Notes: generated from the letters alone by a model not told the origin. 64,000 nt of DNA from Flavobacterium orientale (GCF_014638005.1 NZ_BMFG01000005.1:1-64000), one strand, 5' to 3'; positions 1 through 10,226 are shown, numbered from the stretch's first letter. Numbers and translations: made by a program.

Positions 1-2804
1 TCATGGTAGCTAATGGTCGAAGTCGCTGCTCCTCCCGTTACTTGGTTAGCAACACTTGTTAAATCAAAGATACCAACATTGTCATTGTTCGGATCACAGT
101 AGGTTAACGGCGTTGGGGTGTTGGCAACCGGTCCAGGTACAACATTAAGTTCTAAGGTGGTGGTGGTAAAACATCCGGTGTCATTATTCTCTACTCTCAC
201 ATACACCACTTGTCCATTAACGGTGTTGGTATAGGGTATCGGCAGGGCATCAATTTCTTGCTCAGCATCACTTAATGTCAAGTGATAACTCACCGTAAAT
301 CCGGATAAAGCCCCTGTGATTTGGTTGTTTCTGATAGTTAAATCAAAAGGTCCTGTTTCGGTGTTGCTACCTTCGCTACAAATAAATAATGGATCCGGTG
401 CAAAAACCGTTGGTAACGGATTTACCACCACTTCAAATTGTGTAGTTGTGGTACATCCAAAATTATTCTCTGCAGTAACAAAAATAGTTTGTTGACCTGG
501 AGTAGTATTTTCAAAACTTGTTGGCGTAGCAATAGTGGTTAAAACACCTCCATTGTCATAAGCATACGTTAAGAGTAATCCCGGTTGGTTGTTGGTAATC
601 TGATCATACATAGTTGTTAAATCAAACACCTCTAATCCGTCTCCTGAATTGTTATAATCACAAAGCTCATAATCTGGAATGGCATTGTTTAATTCCGGTC
701 TTGGGTTGACAATTAAAGTTAGCGTTGTAAAGGCAGAACAATCTGAAGCTCCCGCTCCGGTTTCTTTTACATTAATATAAATGATTTGTGTGTTAGGAGT
801 AATCATCGGATAAGCCGATGGAGTGCCAATTGGCGTTACACCTAACAACGCGTCAGTTTCTGTTTCATGGAAGGTAACCACTAAATTAGGTTGACCTCCG
901 GTGATTTCAGCAATGGCTTGTGTTAAATCAAACGTGGCAAAACCATTGTTATCATCATCACACAATACCAAATCACTAGGATCAAATATCGTAGGTGGTA
1001 CAACTATAGTTACCGTGAAAACATGCTCGGTAAAACAATTTGGAGTAGTCCCCGTTTCTGCATAGATATACAAAGTGGTAGTAGTCGCAATGGAATCTCC
1101 TGCTGCATATTGCATACCACCTCCCGAAGGAGCAGCATAATAATTACCAACTAATAAACTTGGTAATTCATAAGGTCCGCAAGAAACCACATCAGCAGGT
1201 GTTGAAACCTGTGGTGTATCGTTTACCGTTACTGTAAAACTTGTCTCAGCAAAACAATTAGGTGTTGTTCCCGTTTCGGCATAAATATACAATTGTGTAG
1301 TGGTGGTTATAGGATCTCCTGCATTTAAAGGTGCTCCTAATCCATTCGGACTTGTAAAATAATTACCAACCGTTAAAGCAGGTAAAAGATACGAATCACA
1401 AACTGTTACATCGGGTAAAGTATCTGGGGTGGGAACAGGAATTACTGTTAAGGTAATTTGAGTTGTGCCATTAATTGCAGCATTATTATTGTTCTGTACT
1501 CTGATGTAAATAACCTCACCATCTGTACCATTATAAGTAGTTGGATTAGCAATAAATGGAGTACCTGTACTAGCAGCGGCAAATGTGGTATGATAAGTTA
1601 CTGTATATTCTGAAGCTGGTAATCCATTTAGGGCATTAGCATCTGCTTGGGTTAAATCAAAAATCTCAAAACCGTCACCATTAGTATCACATAAACCGGG
1701 AATATCAGTAGGCTGAGGATCTAATGTACAATCCAAAATTATCAAATCAAACGAAGAAGTTACAATACAAGGGTCTCCATCAATTTGAATAGCAGCATAT
1801 ATTGTTTGACCGTTACTGGAGTAATTAGAAGCACCACCAATTGGAGCCGCTCCAATTTGTGCGTCCTCAAGCGTTAAATGATAGGTAACATCACCAAACA
1901 AACCATTTAATAAAATTCCTGAATTAGAATTAAGATTGAAAATTCCGGGACCGGGACCACAAAATTCTAAATCATTTGGAGTACCAATATTAGATGCGGG
2001 GGGGTCCATCAATACGACAGAGTCTGTTGCATTTGCAACACAACCCGGTTTATTTACAACTACAGAGTAAGTTCCAATTTGTGTAGCAATATAAGACTGA
2101 CCGGTTGCAGTGGGTATTAAAACACCATCCAAAAACCAAGCATAACTTGCAGCATCAGCGATTGTAGCTTCTAAAAACACGGCACCACCTGGACATAAAA
2201 TTTGGTCTTCTCCTAAAGTTAACGGACAAACAATATTACAATCTGTTGTGCCTGCATTGGGAGCCAGAGTATTGGTCTGTGTCATAGTTATTTGACCGGG
2301 AGCTCCATTAAAATTAGTAATTAATACTACATAAATTTCGCCTGCCTGAGCACCGGTAATAGTCATAGTTTCTACAGGTTGACCGGAATAACTACAATCT
2401 ACTATATTACCGTTAGGATAAAAATTAGGATTAGAAGTGTTGTTCGGACATGAAGATGGAGCACAATTCGTTTGCAAAACTGGACAAAAATCAGCCGGAC
2501 TTGTTCCTGGAGGAAAAGGTCCCCAAGCTATAAAGTCAACATCAATTGGAGTTCCTGTATTACTGGTTTGTGAAATTTGAAAATTCAAATTACCTCCTTG
2601 ACTAATTTGCATATAAAACCAAGCCGGATTAGGAGTGGTTCCATTACAACCAATTGTTCCTAAACTTGGCACACCGGTTTGATTATTAAATGTTAGTGAA
2701 CTACCACCGGCACAAAAAGGTTCCACAGTTGGACATGTGGCTCCTTGACCATAGAACACTACAGTTAATAATAAAAAAGATAAGGTTACTAGTAGTTTTT
2801 TCAT
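1..2804 (-). CDS. Giant repeat-rich secreted adhesin-like protein (probable T9SS substrate), C-terminus beyond the window
   Basis: The reading frame is open from an ATG at 2804 to the window edge, so 934 residues are visible and the C-terminus is missing. It starts with a signal peptide (MKKLLVTLSFLLLTVVFYGQ), followed by a Cys-containing N-terminal domain of about 170 residues (CPTVEPFCAGG...). The rest is a chain of Ig-like repeats. One type has the core LCDxNxDGxxxFDLT...YH...IYxRV and recurs about every 280-305 bp (near 1690, 960, 655, 375 and 95). The other is a tandem pair of 63-residue units at 1005-1405 that share the block YIYAETGTTPNCF. Flavobacterial proteins of this design are usually surface or gliding-associated adhesins ending in a type B T9SS sorting domain. 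That tail is not visible here, so the secretion route is inferred. The gene lies 15 bp after a small secreted-protein gene, so the two are probably cotranscribed. Confidence 0.85.
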   Translation of the reverse strand, partial: MKKLLVTLSFLLLTVVFYGQGATCPTVEPFCAGGSSLTFNNQTGVPSLGTIGCNGTTPNPAWFYMQISQGGNLNFQISQTSNTGTPIDVDFIAWGPFPPGTSPADFCPVLQTNCAPSSCPNNTSNPNFYPNGNIVDCSYSGQPVETMTITGAQAGEIYVVLITNFNGAPGQITMTQTNTLAPNAGTTDCNIVCPLTLGEDQILCPGGAVFLEATIADAASYAWFLDGVLIPTATGQSYIATQIGTYSVVVNKPGCVANATDSVVLMDPPASNIGTPNDLEFCGPGPGIFNLNSNSGILLNGLFGDVTYHLTLEDAQIGAAPIGGASNYSSNGQTIYAAIQIDGDPCIVTSSFDLIILDCTLDPQPTDIPGLCDTNGDGFEIFDLTQADANALNGLPASEYTVTYHTTFAAASTGTPFIANPTTYNGTDGEVIYIRVQNNNNAAINGTTQITLTVIPVPTPDTLPDVTVCDSYLLPALTVGNYFTSPNGLGAPLNAGDPITTTTQLYIYAETGTTPNCFAETSFTVTVNDTPQVSTPADVVSCGPYELPSLLVGNYYAAPSGGGMQYAAGDSIATTTTLYIYAETGTTPNCFTEHVFTVTIVVPPTIFDPSDLVLCDDDNNGFATFDLTQAIAEITGGQPNLVVTFHETETDALLGVTPIGTPSAYPMITPNTQIIYINVKETGAGASDCSAFTTLTLIVNPRPELNNAIPDYELCDYNNSGDGLEVFDLTTMYDQITNNQPGLLLTYAYDNGGVLTTIATPTSFENTTPGQQTIFVTAENNFGCTTTTQFEVVVNPLPTVFAPDPLFICSEGSNTETGPFDLTIRNNQITGALSGFTVSYHLTLSDAEQEIDALPIPYTNTVNGQVVYVRVENNDTGCFTTTTLELNVVPGPVANTPTPLTYCDPNNDNVGIFDLTSVANQVTGGAATSTISYH
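1005..1405 (-). repeat. Tandem pair of 63-residue repeats within the adhesin gene
   Basis: Two adjacent coding repeats run at about 1215-1405 and 1005-1193. Their translations begin VCDSYLLPALTVGNYF and SCGPYELPSLLVGNYY and both contain YIYAETGTTPNCF, followed by a FTVT strand. They look like a recent domain duplication inside a mosaic of more diverged repeats. Confidence 0.8.
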
Positions 2805-2819
2805 AGCTAGTTTAAAATA

Positions 2820-3257
2820 TTAAAAGATAAAGGGGGTAAAATTCCAATTTGATTCCGTAGTACAAGATTTCCCTGAAGCATCACTTTTTCCAATAAGAAT
2901 TCTCCATTTGAAGCACTTTCTGTTTACCGTAGTTAACATGCCTAATTTAATTGCAACTTGATTTTTATTTAAATCAAGTATATCGTACATAATAGGATCA
3001 AACAAAGTTTCACCTGAAATATCGTTCATACAATCATTTAAGGGTTGTATTTCTAAAATTACTTTATCTAAAGTTTTAAAAGAATTGCTTTCATTCCATG
3101 ATAATTCCACTGCCGCATATTCAGCAGGAGTAGCTTCTACCGCTCTGGTTGAAATTTCAATTGACGCATTACATTCCTCATTAAAAGTTACTTTTGTAAC
3201 CTGAGCTTGCATTAAATTGGTACCGGCAAGTATCAAAAAAATAATCTTCTTAATCAT
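2820..3257 (-). CDS. Small secreted protein of unknown function upstream of the adhesin
   Basis: This gene encodes 145 residues with a short signal peptide ending in LMQAQ. I do not recognise the mature domain. It has four cysteines (NEECNAS, NDCMND, NRKCFKW, KSCTTE), which suggests a compact disulfide-stabilised beta protein, and it ends in aromatic residues (NWNFTPFIF). It has no T9SS tail. It lies 15 bp before the giant adhesin on the same strand, so it may be the first gene of that operon and could be a chaperone, anchor or accessory subunit. That role is inferred from position only. Confidence 0.7.
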   Translation of the reverse strand: MIKKIIFLILAGTNLMQAQVTKVTFNEECNASIEISTRAVEATPAEYAAVELSWNESNSFKTLDKVILEIQPLNDCMNDISGETLFDPIMYDILDLNKNQVAIKLGMLTTVNRKCFKWRILIGKSDASGKSCTTESNWNFTPFIF

Positions 3258-3377
3258 TTGTTTACTTTTTTTAAATGTTTTAGGGGCGGAAATTTACATA
3301 AATTTAAGAAATTATTGTCTTAAAATTTTAAAGATTTTAAATGAATTGCTGTTTACATTAAATTCCTATTATTTATT

Positions 3378-3385
3378 TATCTTTG
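3378..3385 (+). promoter_or_regulatory. Bacteroidetes -7 box (TATCTTTG) upstream of folE
   Basis: The box matches TAnnTTTG and lies 36 bp before the folE ATG. No convincing -33 TTTG is present at the usual spacing. Confidence 0.5.
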
Positions 3386-3421
3386 CACACCATTATAAAT
3401 TAACAGTAATAGTCGATATTA

Positions 3422-4093
3422 ATGAATACAGATAACGATACTTTTGACGAAGCCGGAGATGATCATTTTTTTAATTCAGTAAACAATCCCATTAGAGAAG
3501 ATGCCTTTGATTTGAGCGACGATCAAAAAATTGAATTGATAAAAAAAGATGTGGCTTCCATTTTAACTACTTTGGGAATGGATTTGACCGATGACAGTAT
3601 GAAAGGCACCCCTAATCGAGTGGCTAAAATGTTTGTAAAAGAACTTTTTGGAGGCTTAAATCCGTCAAAAAAGCCAAGTTCATCTACTTTTGAAAATCAT
3701 TATAAATATGGCGAAATGCTTGTTGAAAAAAACATTACGGTTTATTCAACATGTGAACATCATTTGTTACCAATTGTTGGAAGAGCTCACGTGGCTTATA
3801 TCTCTAGCGGAAAAGTAATTGGTCTTTCTAAAATGAATCGTATTGTGGATCATTTTGCAAGAAGACCACAAGTTCAGGAACGTTTGACGATGCAAATTGT
3901 AAAAGAATTACAACATGCTTTAAACACAGAAGATGTGGCTTGCGTTATTGATGCCAAACATTTGTGTGTTAATTCAAGAGGAATCAAAGATATTGAAAGC
4001 AGCACTGTCACTTCTGAATTTGGTGGGAAATTTAAAGAAGAACAAGTAAGAAGAGAGTTTTTAGAATACATTAAATTAGACACTAAATTTTAA
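3422..4093 (+). CDS. folE: GTP cyclohydrolase I
   Basis: This is the FolE enzyme, 223 residues. It converts GTP to 7,8-dihydroneopterin triphosphate, the first step of folate (and pterin) synthesis in the cytoplasm. The catalytic zinc ligands of the family are visible: Cys111 and His114 in STCEHHLLP and Cys182 in HLCVNSRG. The family core SKMNRIVDHFARRPQVQERL follows. The first 35 residues are an acidic extension (NDTFDEAGDDHFF) that is not part of the catalytic core. The ATG at 3422 lies 37 bp after a -7 box. cysS follows after 21 bp, so the pair probably forms an operon. Confidence 0.97.
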   Translation: MNTDNDTFDEAGDDHFFNSVNNPIREDAFDLSDDQKIELIKKDVASILTTLGMDLTDDSMKGTPNRVAKMFVKELFGGLNPSKKPSSSTFENHYKYGEMLVEKNITVYSTCEHHLLPIVGRAHVAYISSGKVIGLSKMNRIVDHFARRPQVQERLTMQIVKELQHALNTEDVACVIDAKHLCVNSRGIKDIESSTVTSEFGGKFKEEQVRREFLEYIKLDTKF

Positions 4094-4114
4094 TAGTCCG
4101 GCTAAATTTTTTTT

Positions 4115-5599
4115 ATGGAACTTTATAAAACAAATTCACTAAAAATATACAATTCACTATCCGGTGAAAAAGAAGTTTTCATTCCAATTCATCCCGGAAA
4201 CGTGGGAATGTATGTTTGTGGACCAACCGTTTACAGCAATGTGCATTTAGGTAACGTTAGAACTTTTATGAGTTTTGATGTGGTGTATCGGTATTTTAAA
4301 CATTTGGGATATAAAGTTCGTTATGTAAGAAACATTACCGATGTGGGTCATATTGTTGACGATATTGATGAAGGAGAAGATAAAATTGCCAGAATGGCTC
4401 GCATTGAAAAAGTGGAACCCATGGAAATTGTGCAGCGATATACTGTAGATTTTCATACCATTTTACATGAATTGAATTTCCTTCCACCAAGTATTGAACC
4501 TACAGCAACTGGACATATTATTGAACAAATTGAAATCATCAAACAAATTATTACCAACGGGTTTGCATATGAATCCAATGGTTCTGTTTATTTCGATGTA
4601 GTAAAATTTAATGAAACCAATAACTACGGCAAGTTAAGCGGTCGTAATATTGAAGACATGATTGCCAATACTCGTGATTTAGACGGACAATCAGACAAAA
4701 AAAACAGTCAGGATTTTGCCTTGTGGAAAAAAGCAGAACCCCAACATATAATGCGTTGGCCTTCGCCTTGGAGTGATGGTTTTCCGGGCTGGCATTTGGA
4801 ATGTACAGCCATGAGTACAAAATATCTAGGTAATCATTTTGATATTCACGGTGGTGGAATGGATTTAAAATTTCCACACCACGAATGTGAGATTGCTCAA
4901 AACGAAGCTTGCACAGGTCAATCACCCGTTAATATTTGGATGCATGCCAACATGCTTACCTTGAACGGTAAGAAAATGGCAAAATCTACAGGAAATAATA
5001 TTTTACCGGGAGAGATTTTTTCAGGAGATACACCCCATTTAACTAAAGCCTTCTCCCCTTCTGTGGTGCGATTTTTTATGTTACAAGCTCATTATAGAAG
5101 CATTTTGGATTTTTCAAATGATGCGATTTTGGCTTCCGAAAAAGGATTTATGCGACTGATTGATACCATCGATTTGATTCCGGCAATCCCAACATCAACT
5201 TCATCAAGTTTGGATGTTGCCACTTGGAAGCAAAATTGTTATGACGCCATGAACGATGATTTTAATACCCCAATTTTAATTGCTCATTTGTTTGAAGGTG
5301 TTCGCTTTATCAATTTAGCTAAAGAAAAAACAGAAACACTAACGGCTGACGATTTACAATTAATCAAACAAACGTTGCATTCGTTTGTTTTTGATGTTTT
5401 AGGATTGACCAATGCTTCTAAAAACAACAACCAAAGCGACAAGCTTGAAGGTGTTGTGCATTTATTAATCAATATGCGTGAAGAAGCACGAGCTAATAAA
5501 AACTTTGCTCTTTCTGATCAAATCAGAGATCAGTTGTTAGCACTCGGAATTCAATTAAAAGACGGCAAAGAAGGTACACAGTTTACAGTTTCAAACTAA
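4115..5599 (+). CDS. cysS: Cysteine--tRNA ligase
   Basis: This is a class I aminoacyl-tRNA synthetase of 494 residues, a normal length, that charges tRNA-Cys. The zinc-site and substrate motif [13 protein letters not shown] contains the HIGH-type signature, and KMAKSTGN is the KMSKS loop. Further zinc ligands are in WHLECTAM and in [13 protein letters not shown]. The C-terminal anticodon-binding helices ([20 protein letters not shown]) are present. It is flanked closely by folE and by yidD, which starts 4 bp after its stop. Confidence 0.97.
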   Translation: MELYKTNSLKIYNSLSGEKEVFIPIHPGNVGMYVCGPTVYSNVHLGNVRTFMSFDVVYRYFKHLGYKVRYVRNITDVGHIVDDIDEGEDKIARMARIEKVEPMEIVQRYTVDFHTILHELNFLPPSIEPTATGHIIEQIEIIKQIITNGFAYESNGSVYFDVVKFNETNNYGKLSGRNIEDMIANTRDLDGQSDKKNSQDFALWKKAEPQHIMRWPSPWSDGFPGWHLECTAMSTKYLGNHFDIHGGGMDLKFPHHECEIAQNEACTGQSPVNIWMHANMLTLNGKKMAKSTGNNILPGEIFSGDTPHLTKAFSPSVVRFFMLQAHYRSILDFSNDAILASEKGFMRLIDTIDLIPAIPTSTSSSLDVATWKQNCYDAMNDDFNTPILIAHLFEGVRFINLAKEKTETLTADDLQLIKQTLHSFVFDVLGLTNASKNNNQSDKLEGVVHLLINMREEARANKNFALSDQIRDQLLALGIQLKDGKEGTQFTVSN

Positions 5600-5603
5600 T
5601 TTC

Positions 5604-5828
5604 ATGTTAAAAAAAATCCTAATAGCTCCGTTTATAATTCTAGTAAGAGCCTATCAGGTTTTAATTTCTCCGTTAACCCCGGCAGTCTGTAGGTTTGAGC
5701 CTACTTGTTCGCATTATACTATAGATGCTTTTAAAAAATATGGTGTTCTGAAAGGTTTTTGGTTGGCTGCAAAAAGAATAAGCAGCTGTCATCCTTGGGG
5801 AAGAAGCGGTTATGACCCTGTTCCCTAA
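5604..5828 (+). CDS. yidD: Membrane protein insertion efficiency factor YidD
   Basis: This is a small protein of 74 residues. It has an N-terminal amphipathic segment and the family pattern [29 protein letters not shown], and it ends with [14 protein letters not shown]. The three conserved cysteines are present. YidD homologues help YidC-dependent insertion of inner-membrane proteins. Here it lies between cysS and lgt, not beside yidC (at 35665-37563). The ATG is 4 bp after the cysS stop, which indicates cotranscription. Confidence 0.95.
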   Translation: MLKKILIAPFIILVRAYQVLISPLTPAVCRFEPTCSHYTIDAFKKYGVLKGFWLAAKRISSCHPWGRSGYDPVP

Positions 5829-5944
5829 CCACCTAAAAACATAAAAACAAAATTTAACCTTTTTGAAATCTTAATGGTTTTAAAAAGGTTTTGTTTGTTG
5901 TTATAATTTCAATTACTTTTACTGATGCTAAGAAATTTCTAACT

Positions 5945-6874
5945 ATGATTTTACACTCCTTGCAGTTTGTTTGGAATCCTTCTGAAGGTTTCGATTTAGG
6001 TGTTTTTATGATTCGCTTTTACAGCTTAACATGGGTAATTGCTTTTATTTTAGGATGGTATATTACTAAAAAAATATTCATTCGTGAAAATGAACCCATT
6101 GAAAAATTAGATTCTTTATTTATTTATACTGTACTAGCCACCATGCTAGGAGCTCGATTGGGACACGTTTTGTTTTATGAATCTAAACTGTTTTATGAAG
6201 ATCCTTTGAGTATTTTACTTCCCATCAGAACCGTACCGGAATTTGAATTTACCGGATTTTCAGGGTTAGCCAGTCATGGAGCTGCCATTGCTATCATTAT
6301 AACTATGATTTATTTCAGTAAAAAAATCATGCTACGTCCTTTGCTTTGGGTTTTGGATCGCATTGTAATTGCTGTAGCTAGCGGTGCTGTTTTTATTCGA
6401 TTGGGTAACTTTTTTAATTCTGAAATTGTAGGTCACGAAACTACTTCATCTTTTGGCGTGAAATTTATTCAAGATTTTTATGGTAAACGAGATGCAGTTA
6501 TGGCAACAAAAATTGCTGAACCAAAAGAAGCTTATAAAGCAATCACCAATAATCCTGAATTTGCCCAATTGGCCGAGGTAGTTCCTTACAAACATCCGGC
6601 TCAATTATATGAAGCAATTGGTTATGTTTTTGTCTTTATGATTTTGTACTTTTTATATTGGAAAACTGAAGCCCGACTGAAACAAGGATTTTTATTTGGT
6701 TTGTTTCTTATTCTTTTATGGAGTATTCGTTTTGCAGTTGAATATGTAAAAGAAAGTCAAGGAGGTTTTGAAACCTATACTATATTTAATGCCTTATCAA
6801 CCGGTCAATGGTTGAGTATTCCGTTTATTTTAATTGGTTTGTATTTTGTAATTAAAGCTAAAAAAACGACGTAA
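5945..6874 (+). CDS. lgt: Prolipoprotein diacylglyceryl transferase
   Basis: Lgt moves a diacylglyceryl group from phosphatidylglycerol to the lipobox Cys of prolipoproteins at the inner membrane. The protein has 309 residues, about seven hydrophobic segments and the Lgt signature region around GLASHGAAIAI and RLGNFFNSEIVGHET, plus HPAQLYEAIGY. The frame can be extended to a TTG at 5891, but the ATG at 5945 (MILHSLQFVWNPSEG) gives the usual N-terminus and is preferred. A region of about 55 residues between the Lgt signature and HPAQLYEA is hydrophilic and rich in Lys and Glu, a common insertion in Bacteroidetes. A strong terminator follows. Confidence 0.94.
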   Translation: MILHSLQFVWNPSEGFDLGVFMIRFYSLTWVIAFILGWYITKKIFIRENEPIEKLDSLFIYTVLATMLGARLGHVLFYESKLFYEDPLSILLPIRTVPEFEFTGFSGLASHGAAIAIIITMIYFSKKIMLRPLLWVLDRIVIAVASGAVFIRLGNFFNSEIVGHETTSSFGVKFIQDFYGKRDAVMATKIAEPKEAYKAITNNPEFAQLAEVVPYKHPAQLYEAIGYVFVFMILYFLYWKTEARLKQGFLFGLFLILLWSIRFAVEYVKESQGGFETYTIFNALSTGQWLSIPFILIGLYFVIKAKKTT

Positions 6875-6895
6875 TTCACTTTTTTATATACAATA

Positions 6896-6926
6896 AAAAC
6901 CGACTTTATTTGAGGTCGGTTTTTTT
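6896..6926 (+). terminator. Rho-independent terminator after lgt
   Basis: The stem is 9 bp (AAAACCGAC / GTCGGTTTT) with a 10-nt loop, followed by a run of T. It lies 22 bp after the lgt stop. Confidence 0.85.
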
Positions 6927-7123
6927 GTTATTACCACATTATATTTTTTTTATTTGTTAGATGATGTAAGTTTAGATTATTGTTTTAAAGCTCTCAAAAA
7001 GGTAAAAAAAGGAAATTAAATAGCTCACAGAAAACAAAGAAAACGCAGAAGAAAAAAGATATAATTAATACCCTTAAACTTTTAAACTTTTTTAAACTAT
7101 TGTCTATTACCTATAACTCATTA
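6927..7123. other. Non-coding stretch between two terminators
   Basis: This is the middle of the gap between lgt and secDF. It is AT-rich, with A-rich runs around 7020-7060 and TTTAAAC-type direct repeats near 7075-7100. No supported gene, RNA or promoter was seen. Confidence 0.5.
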
Positions 7124-7157
7124 CCAAAAAAAAAGACCCGATTGCTCAGGTCTTTTT
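7124..7157 (-). terminator. Rho-independent terminator after secDF
   Basis: The stem AAAAGACC / GGTCTTTT (7131-7138 with 7149-7156) has a 10-nt loop. The A-run at 7125-7134 gives a U-tract on the minus-strand transcript. Confidence 0.85.
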
Positions 7158-7178
7158 ATACTATAAATTGAGAACAAA

Positions 7179-10100
7179 TTATTCTTGTTCAAATGCTTTT
7201 TTTCTAGCTTCTTGCTTATTGATTGTATCAACCATTAAAGGAGTTGCTATAAATAAGGAAGAATATGTACCCACTAAGATACCAACAAGAATTGCGAATA
7301 CAAATCCTCTGATTGTTTCACCACCTAAGATGAAAATAGAGAACAATACAATTAATGTAGTGAATGAGGTATTAATAGTTCTACTGATAGTAGTATTTAA
7401 CGCTTTATTCACCACCTCGTTGAATGTACCGGTTGTATGCTCTGATAAAAACTCACGAACTCTGTCAAATACAATTACCGTATCGTTTAACGAATATCCA
7501 ATTACGGTTAGAATAGCCGCGATAAACGCTTGGTCAATCTCCATGTTGAATGGTAAATATTTAAAACCAATTGAATAGATTCCCAAAACAATAATCACAT
7601 CGTGGAAAACAGCACCAACTGCTCCTAAAGAGAATTGCCATCTTCTGAAACTGATTAATAAGTAAAGGAAAACTACCAATAACGATCCTAATACTGCCCA
7701 ATATGCATTGGTTTTAATATCTTCTGCAATAGTAGGACCTACTTTAGTTGCTTGAAGAATACCCACCGTTTTATCATCAGAATTGGTTACAAATTGCTCA
7801 TAAGTCATTGTTACCGGTAGATAAGGTTTTAAATTATCAAATAACAGTTGATTTACTTCTGAATCAATACCTTCACCTTCTTCGTTAACTTTATATTTTG
7901 TTGTAATTTTTAACTGATTATTAGTTCCAAAAGTCTTAGCTTCTACATTAGTTCCAAAACCTTTGGTTAAAGCAGAACCAACTTCATTGGCTGAAACTTC
8001 TTTATCAAAACGTACTTGGAAAGTTCTTCCTCCAACAAAATCAACCCCTTGGTTTAATCCGTTAATAAAGAATAACGATACTAACGAAGCGATAACTAAA
8101 ACTGAAGAGATAGCATAAGCTACTTTTCTTTTGCTTAAGAAATCAATATTCATATTCTGAAACCAATTTTTGGACATTGGTGTAGAGAATGTTAAGTTTT
8201 GTGTTTTACTCAAACTCCAATCTAACAAAATTCTTGTAATAAAGATAGAAGTGAATAATGAAGTTCCAATACCAATTAATAAGGTAGTTGCGAAACCTTT
8301 AATTGGTCCCGTTCCAAAAACTAAAAGGATTAAAGCAGTTAACGCTGTAGTAATGTTAGCATCAAAAATAGATGACATTGCTCCTTTCCATGTAAATGCA
8401 TAATTTACAGATTCTTCTAGAGTTTTGCCCATGTCTAATTCTTCTTTGGCTCTTTCAAAGATAATAACGTTAGCATCCACTGCCATACCTATCGTAAGAA
8501 CGATACCGGCAATACCAGGCAAAGTTAATACAGCACCTAAACTGGCTAAGATTCCGAAGATGAAAAGAATATTTACAATAAGTGAAATATTAGCAAAAAC
8601 ACCGGCTTTTCCGTAGTATAAAATCATCCAAACCACTACTAATAACATACCAATTATAAATGATAAAATACCATTATCAATAGCTTCCTGACCCAATGAT
8701 GGACCAACAACATCCGACTGAACAATATCTGCAGCAGCAGGAAGTTTACCGGCTTTTAATACGTTTGCTAAATCTTGCGTTTCTTCAACTGTAAAGCTAC
8801 CTGTAATTTCTGAACGACCACCGGAAATGGCACCGCTTGAAACTCCTGGAGCAGAATAAACAATATCATCTAAAACAATAGCAATTGCATTTTTTTGTTG
8901 GCTAACTTTACCTGTTAACTCTTCCCATTGTTTGGCTCCTTTTCCGTTCATTTGCATGGTTACGGCCGGTTTACCAATTTGATCAAAAGTTGCAGCAGCA
9001 TCAACAACAACACCACCACTAATTGGAGCTTGTTTGTTACGGTCTGCTTTTAAAGCATATAATTCTACAGCACTTACTTGTTCTTTCTTATCGTTTTCAA
9101 TTGTAGTTGGTTTACCCCAAACTAACTTTGCATAACGTAATTCAGGTGTACGCAAAGATTTAATACTTTCTCTTTTGAAATAATTATTGATTGTTGCTGT
9201 ATCTCTTGGAGAAAAATAAGCAACAACAGGTCCGAAACCTCTTGAAAGCATCTTGTCTAATAACGGATTATTAGTATCCACTTTTGCACTATCTGTAGTA
9301 TTATCTGTCAACAACGATTCGATTTCAGTTTTAACTGAATCTTTTACTTCAGTACTTGCTACCTCTTCACTTTTTACTTCAGTTGCTTTTAAAGCATCAT
9401 TTACAGCAAACAAATAATTCATTACTTGATCTGACTGTAAAGTTTCCCAAAATTCTAATTGAGCAGTACTTTGTAATAATTTCTTAGCACGATCGATATC
9501 CTTAGCTCCAGGTAATTCTACTAGAATTCTTCCTGATTCTCCTAGACGCTGAATGTTAGGTTGGGTTACTCCAAATTTATCAATACGCTTTCTCAATACT
9601 TCAAAAGCACTCACAATTGACTCGTCAACTTTTCTTCTGATAACAGGTTTAACCTGATCATCGGTCATTTTTAACGTAATTTCGTTTTCTAAGTTTTTGT
9701 TTAAGAAAATTTCAGGTGATGCTAATTTAGTTTTAGAATCTTTAGCAGCGACATCATACGCTTCAAAAAAAGCATCTAAATAAGTTTGATTTCCTCTTTG
9801 GTTTACTTTTGCATCAGCCAAAGCTTTGTTGAAAGTAGCATCTTGTGTGTTGTTCGCCAAACCTTTCAAAATATCTCTTACAGAAATTTCTAAGATAACG
9901 TTGATACCTCCTTCAAGGTCAAGACCTTTGTTGATTTGGTTGTCTTTTACGAAATCATAAGTAAAAGCATTTAAAAATACTTTCTCATTTTTAATCGAAT
10001 CCAAGTATTTCAACTCCAATCGATTTAAATCAAGATTTTCAAGTGCTCCCGGATCATCAGCTAATAATCCTTTCTCTTTTTTATCAGTTAATTTTTTAAA

Positions 10101-10226
10101 CTCCGCTGTAGCATATGCCTTGGCATCATTTTTTACTTTATTTGCTACAAAAGTGAATGAAAGTTGGTAAATACATACCAACGCTAAAATGATTGCGATA
10201 AATTTAATCAGTCCTTTATTCTGCAT
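7179..10226 (-). CDS. secDF: Protein translocase SecDF fusion
   Basis: This single polypeptide of 1015 residues joins SecD and SecF, as is usual in Bacteroidetes. It uses the proton gradient to pull preproteins through SecYEG on the periplasmic side. The SecD part has an N-terminal membrane segment, the GLDLEGGINVILEI motif near residue 100, a large periplasmic domain with an added acidic Thr/Ser-rich insert (about residues 285-320), and the TIGMAVDANVIIFERAKEEL motif. The SecF part starts near residue 690 with GVDFVGGRTFQVRF and contains VIGYSLNDTVIVFDRVREFL. It is transcribed alone, from a good promoter at 10320-10350 to a terminator. Confidence 0.97.
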   Translation of the reverse strand: MQNKGLIKFIAIILALVCIYQLSFTFVANKVKNDAKAYATAEFKKLTDKKEKGLLADDPGALENLDLNRLELKYLDSIKNEKVFLNAFTYDFVKDNQINKGLDLEGGINVILEISVRDILKGLANNTQDATFNKALADAKVNQRGNQTYLDAFFEAYDVAAKDSKTKLASPEIFLNKNLENEITLKMTDDQVKPVIRRKVDESIVSAFEVLRKRIDKFGVTQPNIQRLGESGRILVELPGAKDIDRAKKLLQSTAQLEFWETLQSDQVMNYLFAVNDALKATEVKSEEVASTEVKDSVKTEIESLLTDNTTDSAKVDTNNPLLDKMLSRGFGPVVAYFSPRDTATINNYFKRESIKSLRTPELRYAKLVWGKPTTIENDKKEQVSAVELYALKADRNKQAPISGGVVVDAAATFDQIGKPAVTMQMNGKGAKQWEELTGKVSQQKNAIAIVLDDIVYSAPGVSSGAISGGRSEITGSFTVEETQDLANVLKAGKLPAAADIVQSDVVGPSLGQEAIDNGILSFIIGMLLVVVWMILYYGKAGVFANISLIVNILFIFGILASLGAVLTLPGIAGIVLTIGMAVDANVIIFERAKEELDMGKTLEESVNYAFTWKGAMSSIFDANITTALTALILLVFGTGPIKGFATTLLIGIGTSLFTSIFITRILLDWSLSKTQNLTFSTPMSKNWFQNMNIDFLSKRKVAYAISSVLVIASLVSLFFINGLNQGVDFVGGRTFQVRFDKEVSANEVGSALTKGFGTNVEAKTFGTNNQLKITTKYKVNEEGEGIDSEVNQLLFDNLKPYLPVTMTYEQFVTNSDDKTVGILQATKVGPTIAEDIKTNAYWAVLGSLLVVFLYLLISFRRWQFSLGAVGAVFHDVIIVLGIYSIGFKYLPFNMEIDQAFIAAILTVIGYSLNDTVIVFDRVREFLSEHTTGTFNEVVNKALNTTISRTINTSFTTLIVLFSIFILGGETIRGFVFAILVGILVGTYSSLFIATPLMVDTINKQEARKKAFEQE

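Noticed and set aside
3217..3435. 72-codon plus-strand frame before folE
   Set aside because: It overlaps the small secreted-protein gene and the folE start, contains the folE promoter, and is AT-rich with no protein-like pattern.
5891..5944. Upstream TTG start of lgt
   Set aside because: The extension is unlike Lgt N-termini and the ATG at 5945 gives the normal family start.
7168..7578. 136-codon plus-strand frame inside secDF
   Set aside because: It is antisense to the conserved SecF region and has no family features; it also runs through the secDF stop region.
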